DNA from: Bryobacteraceae bacterium
GTDB lineage: Bacteria; Acidobacteriota; Terriglobia; Bryobacterales; Bryobacteraceae
NCBI GenBank assembly: GCA_019748195.1
Contig: JAIEPW010000096.1
Coordinates: 1 to 64,000, forward strand
Length of the DNA: 64,000 nt
Reading direction: 5' to 3'
Position 1 is the first letter of the stretch. The number at the start of each line of letters is the position of its first letter. Under the pieces are notes generated by a model. It was not told the DNA's origin. It searched no databases and worked only from the letters and a program-made list of their open reading frames with translations. The position numbers were made by a program, and so were the translations under genes. This document shows, in pieces, positions 29,223-36,675 of this stretch.

Positions 29223-30014
29223 TCAGAAGACTTCCAGTTCCACCGGGGCTCCGGCGCCGCACCCCAGCGTCCGGGCAGCCGACGCCTGGTTTGCCGCGAC
29301 CTCGAAGTAGCCGGAGCTGCCGGCGATGACGAAGACCTCGCCGATAGCGGTCTCGGCGTAGTTCAGGGCCAGCCGGCGCAGGCGCTCCAGTCCGACGCGG
29401 AATTCGAAGGGGCGGGTAGGCAGGTCCGGAAACTCGCTGATGTGGAAGTTGGTGATCAGGTTCCCGAACCGGTCCACCTTCAGCACGGCTCCGCTCCAGA
29501 CGCGGCGCGCGGTCCGCTGGGGTGTGAGAAGCCCCAACTGGATGTAGTCGCCGATCAGCTTGCCAAAGCGCGCGGGCGGCAGTCCTTTGCTGAGGTGCGC
29601 GGCGCAGGGGGCGAAGATGTCGCGCCCGTGGAAGGTGCGGCTGATATCGCCGCGGAACAGTTTGGACGCGGTGATGTGGCGGACCTTGTGTTTGGGCTCG
29701 CGGGCGTAGATCAGGGAGAAAACCCCGTTGTCCGGCCCGATGAAGCGATGGGAGCCGGCCTCCACCAGGATGGGGCGCCGGGAACTGCCCACGCCGGGAT
29801 CCACGACGACCAGGTGGGTGGTATTCCGGGGGAAGTAGCGGTACGCCTCCGCGATGACAAAACCGCCTTCGTTCAGCTCATAGGGCTGGATATCGTGGCT
29901 GATGTCGACGATGTCCGCGGCCGGGTGGATTTGCTTGATAACGCCCTTCATGACCCCGGTGAAATGGTCCGAGGTTCCGAAATCAGTGGTTAAAGTGATG
30001 AGAGATCTAGGCAT
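29223..30014 (-). CDS. SAM hydrolase (SAM-dependent chlorinase/fluorinase superfamily, DUF62)
   Basis: 263 residues. N-terminal ITLTTDFGTSDHFTGVMKG is the diagnostic SAM-binding motif of this fold; VDPGVGSSRRPI, FIGPDNGVFSL and DRFGNLITNF are the other conserved blocks. Most bacterial members hydrolyse S-adenosylmethionine to adenosine and methionine using a bound hydroxide rather than halide, via an Asp-Arg-His set. Cytosolic. It is divergent from the nifS/iscS-like gene with 31 bp between starts. Confidence 0.9.
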   Translation of the reverse strand: MPRSLITLTTDFGTSDHFTGVMKGVIKQIHPAADIVDISHDIQPYELNEGGFVIAEAYRYFPRNTTHLVVVDPGVGSSRRPILVEAGSHRFIGPDNGVFSLIYAREPKHKVRHITASKLFRGDISRTFHGRDIFAPCAAHLSKGLPPARFGKLIGDYIQLGLLTPQRTARRVWSGAVLKVDRFGNLITNFHISEFPDLPTRPFEFRVGLERLRRLALNYAETAIGEVFVIAGSSGYFEVAANQASAARTLGCGAGAPVELEVF

Positions 30015-30045
30015 GGGTTGTTAGAATGGAAAGGATTCCATCGCC

Positions 30046-31161
30046 ATGGACCGATTCTACTTCGATCACAACGCCACCACTCCGGTAGCCCCGGAAGTAC
30101 TGGCCGCCATGCTGCCGGCGCTGCAGGACTGTTTCGGCAACGCGTCCAGCATTCACCGCTTCGGGCAGGAGGCGCGGCAGCGCGTGGAGAACGCCCGGCG
30201 GGAGGTGGCGGCGCTGCTGAACGCGGATCCGGGCGAGATCGTTTTCACCAGTGGAGGCACGGAATCGGACAATCTGGCGGTATTCGGGATCGCGGGCGCG
30301 GGCGGGCACGTGATCAGCACCACGATCGAGCATCCCGGAGTGCTGAACGCCTGCGGGCAGTTATCCGGAGTGACATACGTCCGCGCGGGATCTTCGGGAG
30401 TGGTCGACCCGGACGACGTGCGCAAGGCGCTCCGTCCGGACACGAAGCTGATCAGCGTGATGCACGCTAACAACGAGTTGGGAACCGTGCAGCCGCTGGC
30501 GGAGATCGCGGCGATTGCGCGGGAAGCGGGCGTCACGCTGCATTCCGACGGCGTGCAGGCCGCGGGCAAGATACCGGTGGACGTGCGCGCGCTAGGGGTG
30601 GACCTGTATGCGATCAGCGGTCACAAGCTGTACGCACCCAAGGGGGTAGGCGCACTGTACATCCGCAAGGGCGTGCAATTGAAGCCGCTGCTGTACGGGG
30701 GCCGGCACGAACGCGGCATTCGTCCGGGCACGGAAAATGTCGCGGGATCGGTGGCGCTAGGGGAGGCGGCTCGGATCGCGCGTGAGCACATGTGCGACTC
30801 GGCCTTGCGGGATCGCCTGGAGGCGGGAATCCTGGCCTCGATTCCGAACTGCCATCGGAACGGCACGGGAGAGCGGACTCCCAATACCGCCAACATCCGT
30901 TTCGACGGAATCGAAGGGGAAAGCCTGGTGATCGCGCTGGATCTGCGGGGATTCGCGGTATCGAGCGGCGCGGCCTGCTCCAGCGGCGCGGTGGAGCCCT
31001 CGCACGTGCTGACGGCGATCGGATTGTCGAAGGATCAGGCTCGCTCGGCGATCCGTTTTTCGCTGGGACGCTCCAACACCGTTGAACAGGTGGACGCGCT
31101 GGTCCAGGCGGTGACCAGCGCGGTGGGACAGTTGCGAAAGATGTCGCCGGCATATGCCTGA
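30046..31161 (+). CDS. Cysteine desulfurase, NifS/IscS type
   Basis: 371 residues. A PLP-dependent class V aminotransferase fold with the PLP Lys194 in [12 protein letters not shown], His-containing [13 protein letters not shown] and the active-site Cys311 in [14 protein letters not shown]. It removes sulfur from cysteine as a persulfide. The next gene is mnmA and overlaps by 8 bp, so the main job is likely sulfur supply for tRNA 2-thiouridine, possibly also Fe-S assembly, since no isc/suf scaffold gene is in the window. Opening [15 protein letters not shown] is standard for the family. Confidence 0.92.
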   Translation: MDRFYFDHNATTPVAPEVLAAMLPALQDCFGNASSIHRFGQEARQRVENARREVAALLNADPGEIVFTSGGTESDNLAVFGIAGAGGHVISTTIEHPGVLNACGQLSGVTYVRAGSSGVVDPDDVRKALRPDTKLISVMHANNELGTVQPLAEIAAIAREAGVTLHSDGVQAAGKIPVDVRALGVDLYAISGHKLYAPKGVGALYIRKGVQLKPLLYGGRHERGIRPGTENVAGSVALGEAARIAREHMCDSALRDRLEAGILASIPNCHRNGTGERTPNTANIRFDGIEGESLVIALDLRGFAVSSGAACSSGAVEPSHVLTAIGLSKDQARSAIRFSLGRSNTVEQVDALVQAVTSAVGQLRKMSPAYA

Positions 31162-32260
31162 TACGCTCATCGCCGTGGCCATGTCGGGCGGGGTGGACTC
31201 GTCCGTGGTTGCGGGAACGCTGCGGGCGCGCGGCGAAAACATCGCCGGGCTGACGATGCAGCTTTGGAACCAGCGTCGCCTGCCGGAGCTTCAGACCGCG
31301 GCCGGACCCACGGGACGCTGCTGCTCGTTGGACGACGTGTACGATGCCCGCTGGGTGGCGCAAAAGCTGGGAATCCCGTACTACGTGGTCAATTTCGAGG
31401 ATCGCTTCGAGCAGGAAGTGGTGAAGCCGTTCGTCGAGGACTATCTCGCGGGACGCACTCCGATTCCCTGCACGCTGTGCAACAGCTTCATCAAGTTCGA
31501 TCAGTTTCTGGAGATGGCGGCGGGAATCGGCGCGGACCGGATCGCCACCGGGCACTATGCGCGGATCGGCTACAACCAGGAGTCAGGACGCTGGGAAATG
31601 CGAACCGGCGTGGATCGGGCGAAGGATCAGACGTACTTTCTCTTCGGACTGACCCAGGATCAACTGGCGAAGACCATGTTCCCCCTCGGTGGCCTCACCA
31701 AGCCGCAGGTGCGCGAACTGGCGCGGGAGCTTGGCATCCCCACCGCGGATAAGCCGGACAGCCAGGAAATCTGCTTTGTTCCCAACGGGGATTACGCTCA
31801 GTTTATTGAAGCGTATTTCCGCGAGCAGGGGCTCCCCGCCCAGGCGACGCGCGGCGAAGTGGTGGATACCGAGGGCCGGGTGGTGGGCGAGCACGCGGGC
31901 GTGCATCACTTTACTGTCGGTCAGCGCCGCGGTCTGCGGATCGCCGCGGGCGAGCCGCTTTACGTGATCGCGACTGAACCCGCGAGCCAGAGGGTGATCG
32001 TGGGCAGGGGCGGCGATCTGCTGCGCGCCACCCTGACAGCACGCGACGTAAATTGGATATCGCTGGCGCCCATCGCGGCGCCGGTGCGCGCAAAGGTGAA
32101 GATCCGCAACAAGCACATCCCCGCGGATGCGACGCTTGTCCCAATGGCCGGCGGCCGGGTGGAAGTGCGCTTCGACGATCCGCAGCGGGCGGTGACGCCG
32201 GGACAGGCGGCGGTGTTTTATTCGGGCGATCTGGTGCTCGGCGGCGGGTGGATCGAGTAA
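31154..32260 (+). CDS. mnmA: tRNA-specific 2-thiouridylase MnmA
   Basis: 368 residues. The PP-loop [11 protein letters not shown] binds ATP. Cys109 in TPIPCTLCN and Cys207 in [15 protein letters not shown] are at the positions of the two catalytic cysteines. GHYARI and [10 protein letters not shown] are also conserved, and a beta-barrel C-terminal part starts with [19 protein letters not shown]. The enzyme adenylates U34 of Lys, Glu and Gln tRNAs and inserts sulfur received from the cysteine desulfurase encoded just upstream. No relay (TusA-E) genes are visible, which fits the direct desulfurase-MnmA transfer known in non-enteric bacteria. Confidence 0.95.
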   Translation: MPDTLIAVAMSGGVDSSVVAGTLRARGENIAGLTMQLWNQRRLPELQTAAGPTGRCCSLDDVYDARWVAQKLGIPYYVVNFEDRFEQEVVKPFVEDYLAGRTPIPCTLCNSFIKFDQFLEMAAGIGADRIATGHYARIGYNQESGRWEMRTGVDRAKDQTYFLFGLTQDQLAKTMFPLGGLTKPQVRELARELGIPTADKPDSQEICFVPNGDYAQFIEAYFREQGLPAQATRGEVVDTEGRVVGEHAGVHHFTVGQRRGLRIAAGEPLYVIATEPASQRVIVGRGGDLLRATLTARDVNWISLAPIAAPVRAKVKIRNKHIPADATLVPMAGGRVEVRFDDPQRAVTPGQAAVFYSGDLVLGGGWIE

Positions 32261-32261
32261 A

Positions 32262-33131
32262 TTGCGAATCCTGGAAGCGTGGGCGGCGGCCTTCATCCTG
32301 AACAGCCTGGCGGTTTTGCCGTTGATGCTGGCTCATCCGTTGGCGGCGTTGTACGCGAAACTTCTGGACCAGGCCGCGCCGCGCCTGCGCCGGATCGCGA
32401 TCCGCAACCTGGAAATGGCGGGCTTCCGCGACGCGGAGGCGATCGCCGGGGGAGTGTTCCAATCGATCGCGCGGCAAATGCTGGTGTTCGCCCGCTTCCC
32501 GGCGATCCTGCGGCGCGGCGAACTCGACCGGTGGGTGCGGCTGGAGGGCCTTGAGAACTACGATCATGCCAACGCCAAGGGAAAGGGAGTCCTGTTCTTC
32601 GCGGCGCACTTCGGCGCATGGGAATTGAGCGCGTTCGCCCACGCGATCCGGCGCGCGCCCTTCGACATCGTGGTGCGGCCGCTGGACAACCCGGCGATCG
32701 ACCGCATGGTGGAGGGCCGCCGCGAACTGCCCGGCAACCGCGCGATCTCTAAAAAAGACGCTGCCCGCGCGATTCTCAAGTCCCTGCGTGAAGGCCGGAC
32801 CGTGGGCATCCTGGCGGACCAGAATACCGTGCCCGAGGAAGGCTGCTTTGTGGACTTTTTCGGCGTGAAAGCGTCCGCGAACACGGCTTTCGCACGAATG
32901 GCGGCGAAGACGGGCGCGGCGGTCGTGCCCGCCTATGCGCTGTGGGAGGAAAAGGAGCGGAAATGGGTGCTACGCTACTATCCGGAGATCCCGATAAGCG
33001 GGGACGCGGCGGCCGACACCCAGCGCCTTCATTCATTCCTGGAAGGTGAGATTCGCAAGTATCCGGACCAGTGGCTGTGGATTCATCGCCGCTGGAAGAC
33101 GCGTCCCGCCGGTGAATCTCCGCTGTATTGA
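32262..33131 (+). CDS. Lipid A biosynthesis acyltransferase-like protein (LpxL/HtrB family)
   Basis: 289 residues. An N-terminal membrane helix (about 8-30) is followed by the HxxxxD/E acyltransferase motif in FFAAHFGAWELSAFAH and conserved GILADQNTVPEEGCFVDFFG. This is the LpxL/LpxM pattern, whose members add secondary acyl chains to Kdo-lipid A at the inner membrane. The start is a TTG one base after the mnmA stop. Substrate specificity cannot be read from sequence. Confidence 0.87.
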   Translation: MRILEAWAAAFILNSLAVLPLMLAHPLAALYAKLLDQAAPRLRRIAIRNLEMAGFRDAEAIAGGVFQSIARQMLVFARFPAILRRGELDRWVRLEGLENYDHANAKGKGVLFFAAHFGAWELSAFAHAIRRAPFDIVVRPLDNPAIDRMVEGRRELPGNRAISKKDAARAILKSLREGRTVGILADQNTVPEEGCFVDFFGVKASANTAFARMAAKTGAAVVPAYALWEEKERKWVLRYYPEIPISGDAAADTQRLHSFLEGEIRKYPDQWLWIHRRWKTRPAGESPLY

Positions 33132-33132
33132 G

Positions 33133-33756
33133 ATGTTTCGCGATCGCCTGGACGCCGCCCGCAGACTTGCCGAGTTGTTACAGCACTATCGCGGCGCGCG
33201 TCCCCTGGTTCTGGGCATCCCGCGCGGGGCGGTCCCGATGGCGCGGCTGATCGCGGATGAACTGGCAGGCGATCTGGACGTGGTGCTGGTGCATAAAATC
33301 GGCGCGCCGCATCAGGAGGAACTGGCGGTGGGCGCGGTGGACGACTCCGGCCATGCGGTGATCCTCTCACATGCGTTCCAAGCCGGAGCAGGTCGCGAGT
33401 ATCTGCAGCGGGAAATCGACCGGCAGGTCGGCACGCTGCAGGCGAGGCGGGCGGCCTACGGCAAGGCGCAAACGCCCCTGGATCCGCGGGGGCGCATCGT
33501 GATCGTTGTCGATGACGGCGTGGCGACGGGAGCCACCATGGAAGCCGCCATCCGTGTGTTGCGCTCTCGCGGCGCGGCGCGGATCATCGCCGCCGCGGGC
33601 GTGATCCCGCGGGATACCGGGGACCGGCTGCGGCTGCTGGCGGATGAGGTGGTCGCTCCGGAGGAGCCGGTGTTCCTGGGCTCGGTCGGCGAATTCTTTC
33701 GTGATTTCGCGCAGGTCAGCGATGAGGAAGTGATTCAGGCGCTCGAGGCGAGATGA
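33133..33756 (+). CDS. Phosphoribosyltransferase-domain protein
   Basis: 207 residues, soluble. It has the PRPP-binding loop in RIVIVVDDGVATGATM and an N-terminal LGIPRGAVPMARLIADEL. Proteins of this type (Pribosyltran, COG1926) are found widely, often of unknown substrate and sometimes fused to dienelactone-hydrolase domains. The ATG at 33133 follows the acyltransferase stop by one base and is preferred; the frame is open upstream, but that part is a shadow of the acyltransferase gene. It overlaps the Nudix gene by 4 bp. Confidence 0.85.
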   Translation: MFRDRLDAARRLAELLQHYRGARPLVLGIPRGAVPMARLIADELAGDLDVVLVHKIGAPHQEELAVGAVDDSGHAVILSHAFQAGAGREYLQREIDRQVGTLQARRAAYGKAQTPLDPRGRIVIVVDDGVATGATMEAAIRVLRSRGAARIIAAAGVIPRDTGDRLRLLADEVVAPEEPVFLGSVGEFFRDFAQVSDEEVIQALEAR

Positions 33757-34304
33757 CTTCGGAACAGGTATTGCAAGCGGCGGAATCGTTCGCGGACTCC
33801 AGCGACGGATCGGCATGGAAAAGTCGTGAGCTGGTTTTGCAATTGGTTACTTTGTCGCCAGCCCCGTTTTCGCGGCATCAATACGAGCCGGGGCATGTTA
33901 CCGCCACCGGGCTGGTTTTGCATCCGGCGGGGCGCGCCCTGCTGCTGGTGCATCACCGGCGGCTGCGGCGATGGCTGCTGCCGGGAGGTCACGTGGAGGC
34001 CGGAGACCCCGAGATCGCCGCGACGGCGTTTCGCGAGGTGCGCGAGGAGACCGGCGCGCTGCTTCTGGCCGAGCGCGGCCCCGTGGTCGGCATCGACGTG
34101 CATGGCATCCCGGCGAAGAAGAAGGAGCCGTTTCACCTGCACCACGATCTGATCATCGGCTTCCGCGCGGCGAGCGAGGAATTGAGCTGCTCGAAGGAGT
34201 CGTTTGAGACGTTGTGGTGCGAGGAAGCCGACTTTGATCGCTACGACCTGCCGCTCAGCATTCGGTTCAGCTACCGAAGGGCAATAGCCCAGCTAGGCGC
34301 CTAG
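33753..34304 (+). CDS. Nudix hydrolase
   Basis: 183 residues, soluble. The Nudix box region runs WLLPGGHVEAGDPEIAATA then FREVREETGAL; the REVREETG helix is canonical, while the spacing between the first Glu/Asp and REV is one residue longer than the textbook box, as in several subfamilies. It hydrolyses a nucleoside-diphosphate-X compound with Mg or Mn; substrate unknown. An N-terminal 45-residue helical leader precedes the fold. It ends 4 bp into the convergent XRE gene. Confidence 0.85.
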   Translation: MTSEQVLQAAESFADSSDGSAWKSRELVLQLVTLSPAPFSRHQYEPGHVTATGLVLHPAGRALLLVHHRRLRRWLLPGGHVEAGDPEIAATAFREVREETGALLLAERGPVVGIDVHGIPAKKKEPFHLHHDLIIGFRAASEELSCSKESFETLWCEEADFDRYDLPLSIRFSYRRAIAQLGA

Positions 34305-34552
34305 CTCCCGGGCGGGGTTCTTGCAGCGTCGTCCCGAAATGCTCCGGCTCCGCCGGGCTCGGCATCGGGTTCGAAAATCTCCTCGATTCGCGACCCAAAC
34401 AGCCGCGCCATGGCGAACGCCAACGGCAAACTCGGGTCGTACTTCCCATTCTCAATGGTATTGATGGTCTGGCGACTGACTCCCAGGCGGGAGGCAAGTT
34501 CCGCCTGTGACCAGTCGCGTTCCGCGCGCAGGACGCGCAAGCGATTTTTCAC
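34301..34552 (-). CDS. XRE-family HTH regulator (short, second gene of a membrane protein/HTH pair)
   Basis: 83 residues. The HTH WSQAELASRLGVSRQTINTIENGKYDPS is followed by the typical LAFAMARLFGSRIEEIFEPD end. It belongs to the small Cro/CI-like (YgzD/HTH_3) regulators. I start it at GTG 34552, which overlaps the TGA of the membrane-protein gene (GTGA); a longer frame to 34678 is a shadow. It is likely a repressor of its own operon and of unknown others, with the membrane partner acting as an input or antagonist. A related pair lies at 54886-55679 in the opposite gene order. Confidence 0.82.
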   Translation of the reverse strand: MKNRLRVLRAERDWSQAELASRLGVSRQTINTIENGKYDPSLPLAFAMARLFGSRIEEIFEPDAEPGGAGAFRDDAARTPPGS

Positions 34553-34956
34553 CGGTATCTCCGTGCGGTTAGCCACCAGCCCAAAAATGCACACACGGCC
34601 ACCCCGGCGAAGTACTGGTCGTGATCGATGGGTTGGACGACGTGCGCCTTCTCGAGTACCGGGAACAGGTAGACCCACGCCAGCGCGGCAATTCCCACAA
34701 AGCTGGTCGCCTCCAGAAACATCTGGCGCTGCATCTCATCCAGCGAGCGCTGAAACCCTACCGCGGCCCGGACCCACAACGCGATCAGGATCACCGCACA
34801 AGCCGCTCCCGCGTACCTCAGGGGCGCATTCAGATCCCCCATCCGGTCGCGGGCAAGCGACAGTAGGATTGAGAGAGCTCCCAACGCAAAATTCGCGGCC
34901 AGCCAAAGCCGCAGGGACCCTCCCGCACTGTGTTCCGATCGAAGTGGGGATGACAT
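34549..34956 (-). CDS. Four-helix membrane protein paired with XRE regulator
   Basis: 135 residues with about four membrane helices (LWLAANFALGALSILLSLA; YAGAACAVILIALWVRAAV; FVGIAALAWVYLFPVL; YFAGVAVCAFLGWWLTA). A central cytosolic loop reads FQRSLDEMQRQMFLEATSF, the 'DEMQRQ' segment characteristic of small membrane proteins encoded with XRE regulators. It overlaps the regulator start by 4 bp. The start ATG at 34956 lies only 8 nt after the best -10 hexamer, so its mRNA may be leaderless. Confidence 0.78.
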   Translation of the reverse strand: MSSPLRSEHSAGGSLRLWLAANFALGALSILLSLARDRMGDLNAPLRYAGAACAVILIALWVRAAVGFQRSLDEMQRQMFLEATSFVGIAALAWVYLFPVLEKAHVVQPIDHDQYFAGVAVCAFLGWWLTARRYR

Positions 34957-34964
34957 AACAAGAG

Positions 34965-34991
34965 AGTATAGTATCTTTTACTAAATGTCAA
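34965..34991 (-). promoter_or_regulatory. Promoter of the membrane protein/XRE pair with small inverted repeat
   Basis: On the minus strand TTGACA (34986-34991), a 15-bp spacer and TATACT (34965-34970), 8 nt before the ATG at 34956. The spacer holds TAGTA-N5-TACTA (34969-34983), a 5-bp inverted repeat that could be the operator for the XRE protein. The same TTGACA-N15-TATAC layout occurs before the second XRE pair. Confidence 0.55.
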
Positions 34992-35065
34992 GTTACTTTG
35001 TCATTTCTTGCTTGGCGATTGTCCTGTAACCCGTTTCCCTCTGCCGGTTGAGTACACTGGAAAGA

Positions 35066-35476
35066 ATGGCGGAAAAAACCAAGGCAGAAAGACCCGCCGT
35101 CGGCAGTTGGGCTCCCGCGGTCGCGCTGGGGTGGCTGATTCCGGGCGGCGGGCATTTCTTGCTGAAACGAACCTCGCGCGGAGCGGTGCTGCTGGGCACC
35201 GTTCTGATCACCTTCCTGCTTGGCTTGATGATGCGCGGCGCGCTTTTTGAGCCGCAGACCGGCGACCTTCTGACCACCGTGATCTACGTCGGCGGATTCA
35301 TCGGCAACCTCGCCTCCGGGTTACTGTACCTGCTGACCGTTTGGTTGGGCTACAACCAGCCGGATGTCGCCGGTCACGTGCATGACTACGGGACCAAGTT
35401 CCTGGTAGCGGCGGGCCTGATGAACATTCTGGCGATGGTGGACGCGTTCGAGATCGCAACGGGGAAAAAAGACTGA
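35066..35476 (+). CDS. Multi-pass membrane protein (DUF6677-like)
   Basis: 136 residues with a short Lys-rich N-terminus (MAEKTKAERPAVG) and about three or four membrane helices: APAVALGWLIPGGGHFLL, GAVLLGTVLITFLLGLMM, VIYVGGFIGNLASGLLYLLTVWL and FLVAAGLMNILAMVDAFEI. GWLIPGGGHFLLKR is typical of small acidobacterial membrane proteins annotated DUF6677, often also of TM2-like shape. ATG at 35066 was chosen; an in-frame TTG at 35048 adds six residues. Its stop overlaps the next ATG by one base. Function unknown. Confidence 0.72.
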   Translation: MAEKTKAERPAVGSWAPAVALGWLIPGGGHFLLKRTSRGAVLLGTVLITFLLGLMMRGALFEPQTGDLLTTVIYVGGFIGNLASGLLYLLTVWLGYNQPDVAGHVHDYGTKFLVAAGLMNILAMVDAFEIATGKKD

Positions 35477-35661
35477 TGCCGAAGATGAACCTGTCGCATT
35501 TGGAAGTGGCGATCCTGTTCGCGATGCTTACTTCGATCGTTTTAGGGGTAGTGACCAAGCACACCGATCGCGAGCGTATTCGCTACGCGGCGTATTGTTT
35601 TGGTTGTTTTCTGGCGACTTTGTTCGGGCTGGCGTGGCTGATGAAGCTGGGCCACGGTTAA
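35476..35661 (+). CDS. Small two-helix membrane protein
   Basis: 61 residues. Two hydrophobic segments (LEVAILFAMLTSIVLGVV and YAAYCFGCFLATLFGLAWL) flank a charged loop KHTDRERIR. The start overlaps the stop of the preceding membrane-protein gene (TGATG), a strong sign of co-translation, so the two products may act together. No family assignment. Its end overlaps the convergent repeat-protein gene by 4 bp. Confidence 0.7.
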   Translation: MPKMNLSHLEVAILFAMLTSIVLGVVTKHTDRERIRYAAYCFGCFLATLFGLAWLMKLGHG

Positions 35662-36620
35662 TTCTGCTTGGGCGCGGGCTTCGGATCCGGCAGGCACTTG
35701 CCCTGACAGACGGTCTCCGAGATCTTCTCGGGCGTGCCGAGGCGGCTTGGGTCCGAAAGCGAGGGGCGGCGGACGCTGAGCGTCTCCACCACTTCGGCGC
35801 CGGCGGCGCGCCGGTCCACTAGCTGCTGCTCGACCAAGCGAGGCCCGCTGGTGGCGCTGCCCGCGACTCCCGGCGCTTCCACGCGGTAAAGCGTGCGTTC
35901 CACTGACTCGGTTCCATCAGCATTCTTGGCGACGGTCTCCACCGCCTGCGATCGCAGATTCAGCCGTCCCTGGATGTCGGGTTCGTAGGTAGCGGAGTTG
36001 ACCCGCACCTGATCGCCCTGCTTGATCTCCTCGCGAGTCTCGCGCAGAGCCTCCACCAGGCCGCCGCCCCCGCCGGGGCGATATATGTAGGTGTTGGCGA
36101 GTTTGCCGCGGTCGCCGCGATCTTCGGTGACGATGGTCCGTTTCTCCGCGACAGCGAATCCGCCATTCAGGTTCGGGCGCTCCACGATGACTTCGGCATT
36201 GGTGGTGGAGCCGGAAGTGCGCGATTCGGTTACCGTGCGCTCGGCCGGGTTCAGCCTGCCGTTCACGTCGCCGCGAAACGTGGTGGTTCGGATCACGGAA
36301 GTGTTGCCGGACTTCTCTTCCTCCACCAGAACCTTCTCGGGGGGCAGCGGATTACCGGTCTGGTCGTAGCGGCGGACAATGCGCTCGATGGACTTGCCGG
36401 ATGCGTCGTCGCGGAGAACCCGCTCCTCGACGCTTTCGAAGGGGACGCGGCGTCCGTTGATCGACTGCAGGCGGACGGTTTTCTCGCTGGCGCCGTCATT
36501 CCTTGCCGTTACGGATTCGCCGGCGACCACCTGCCGTCCGTTGAGGTCCCGATTGTAAGTTACCGTGCTCTGCTGCGCGTACGCACCCGTCAGGAAGGCA
36601 AGAGCCAAGATCGGCCGCAT
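35658..36620 (-). CDS. Exported protein built of about 40-45-residue beta repeats
   Basis: 320 residues: a signal peptide (LALAFLTGAYAQ) and then five or so repeats, each beginning with a motif of the type R/EPDxNGR followed by an ERxVTE strand: NRDLNGRQVVAGESVT, RGDVNGRLNPAERTVTE, RPNLNGGFAVAEKRTIV, EPDIQGRLNLRSQAVET, RPSLSDPSRLGTPEKI. The units end with a -GxxxxVRTTxx-like strand. The two cysteines (VCQGKCLP) at the end may form a disulfide. A secreted structural or binding protein; function unknown. It is preceded on the same strand by the ABC exporter gene (55-bp gap). Confidence 0.72.
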   Translation of the reverse strand: MRPILALAFLTGAYAQQSTVTYNRDLNGRQVVAGESVTARNDGASEKTVRLQSINGRRVPFESVEERVLRDDASGKSIERIVRRYDQTGNPLPPEKVLVEEEKSGNTSVIRTTTFRGDVNGRLNPAERTVTESRTSGSTTNAEVIVERPNLNGGFAVAEKRTIVTEDRGDRGKLANTYIYRPGGGGGLVEALRETREEIKQGDQVRVNSATYEPDIQGRLNLRSQAVETVAKNADGTESVERTLYRVEAPGVAGSATSGPRLVEQQLVDRRAAGAEVVETLSVRRPSLSDPSRLGTPEKISETVCQGKCLPDPKPAPKQN

Positions 36621-36675
36621 GGCTCCAGGCTAAGCGGAAACGCGGACGTCCGCAATTAGGGAAATCACTTACGCT

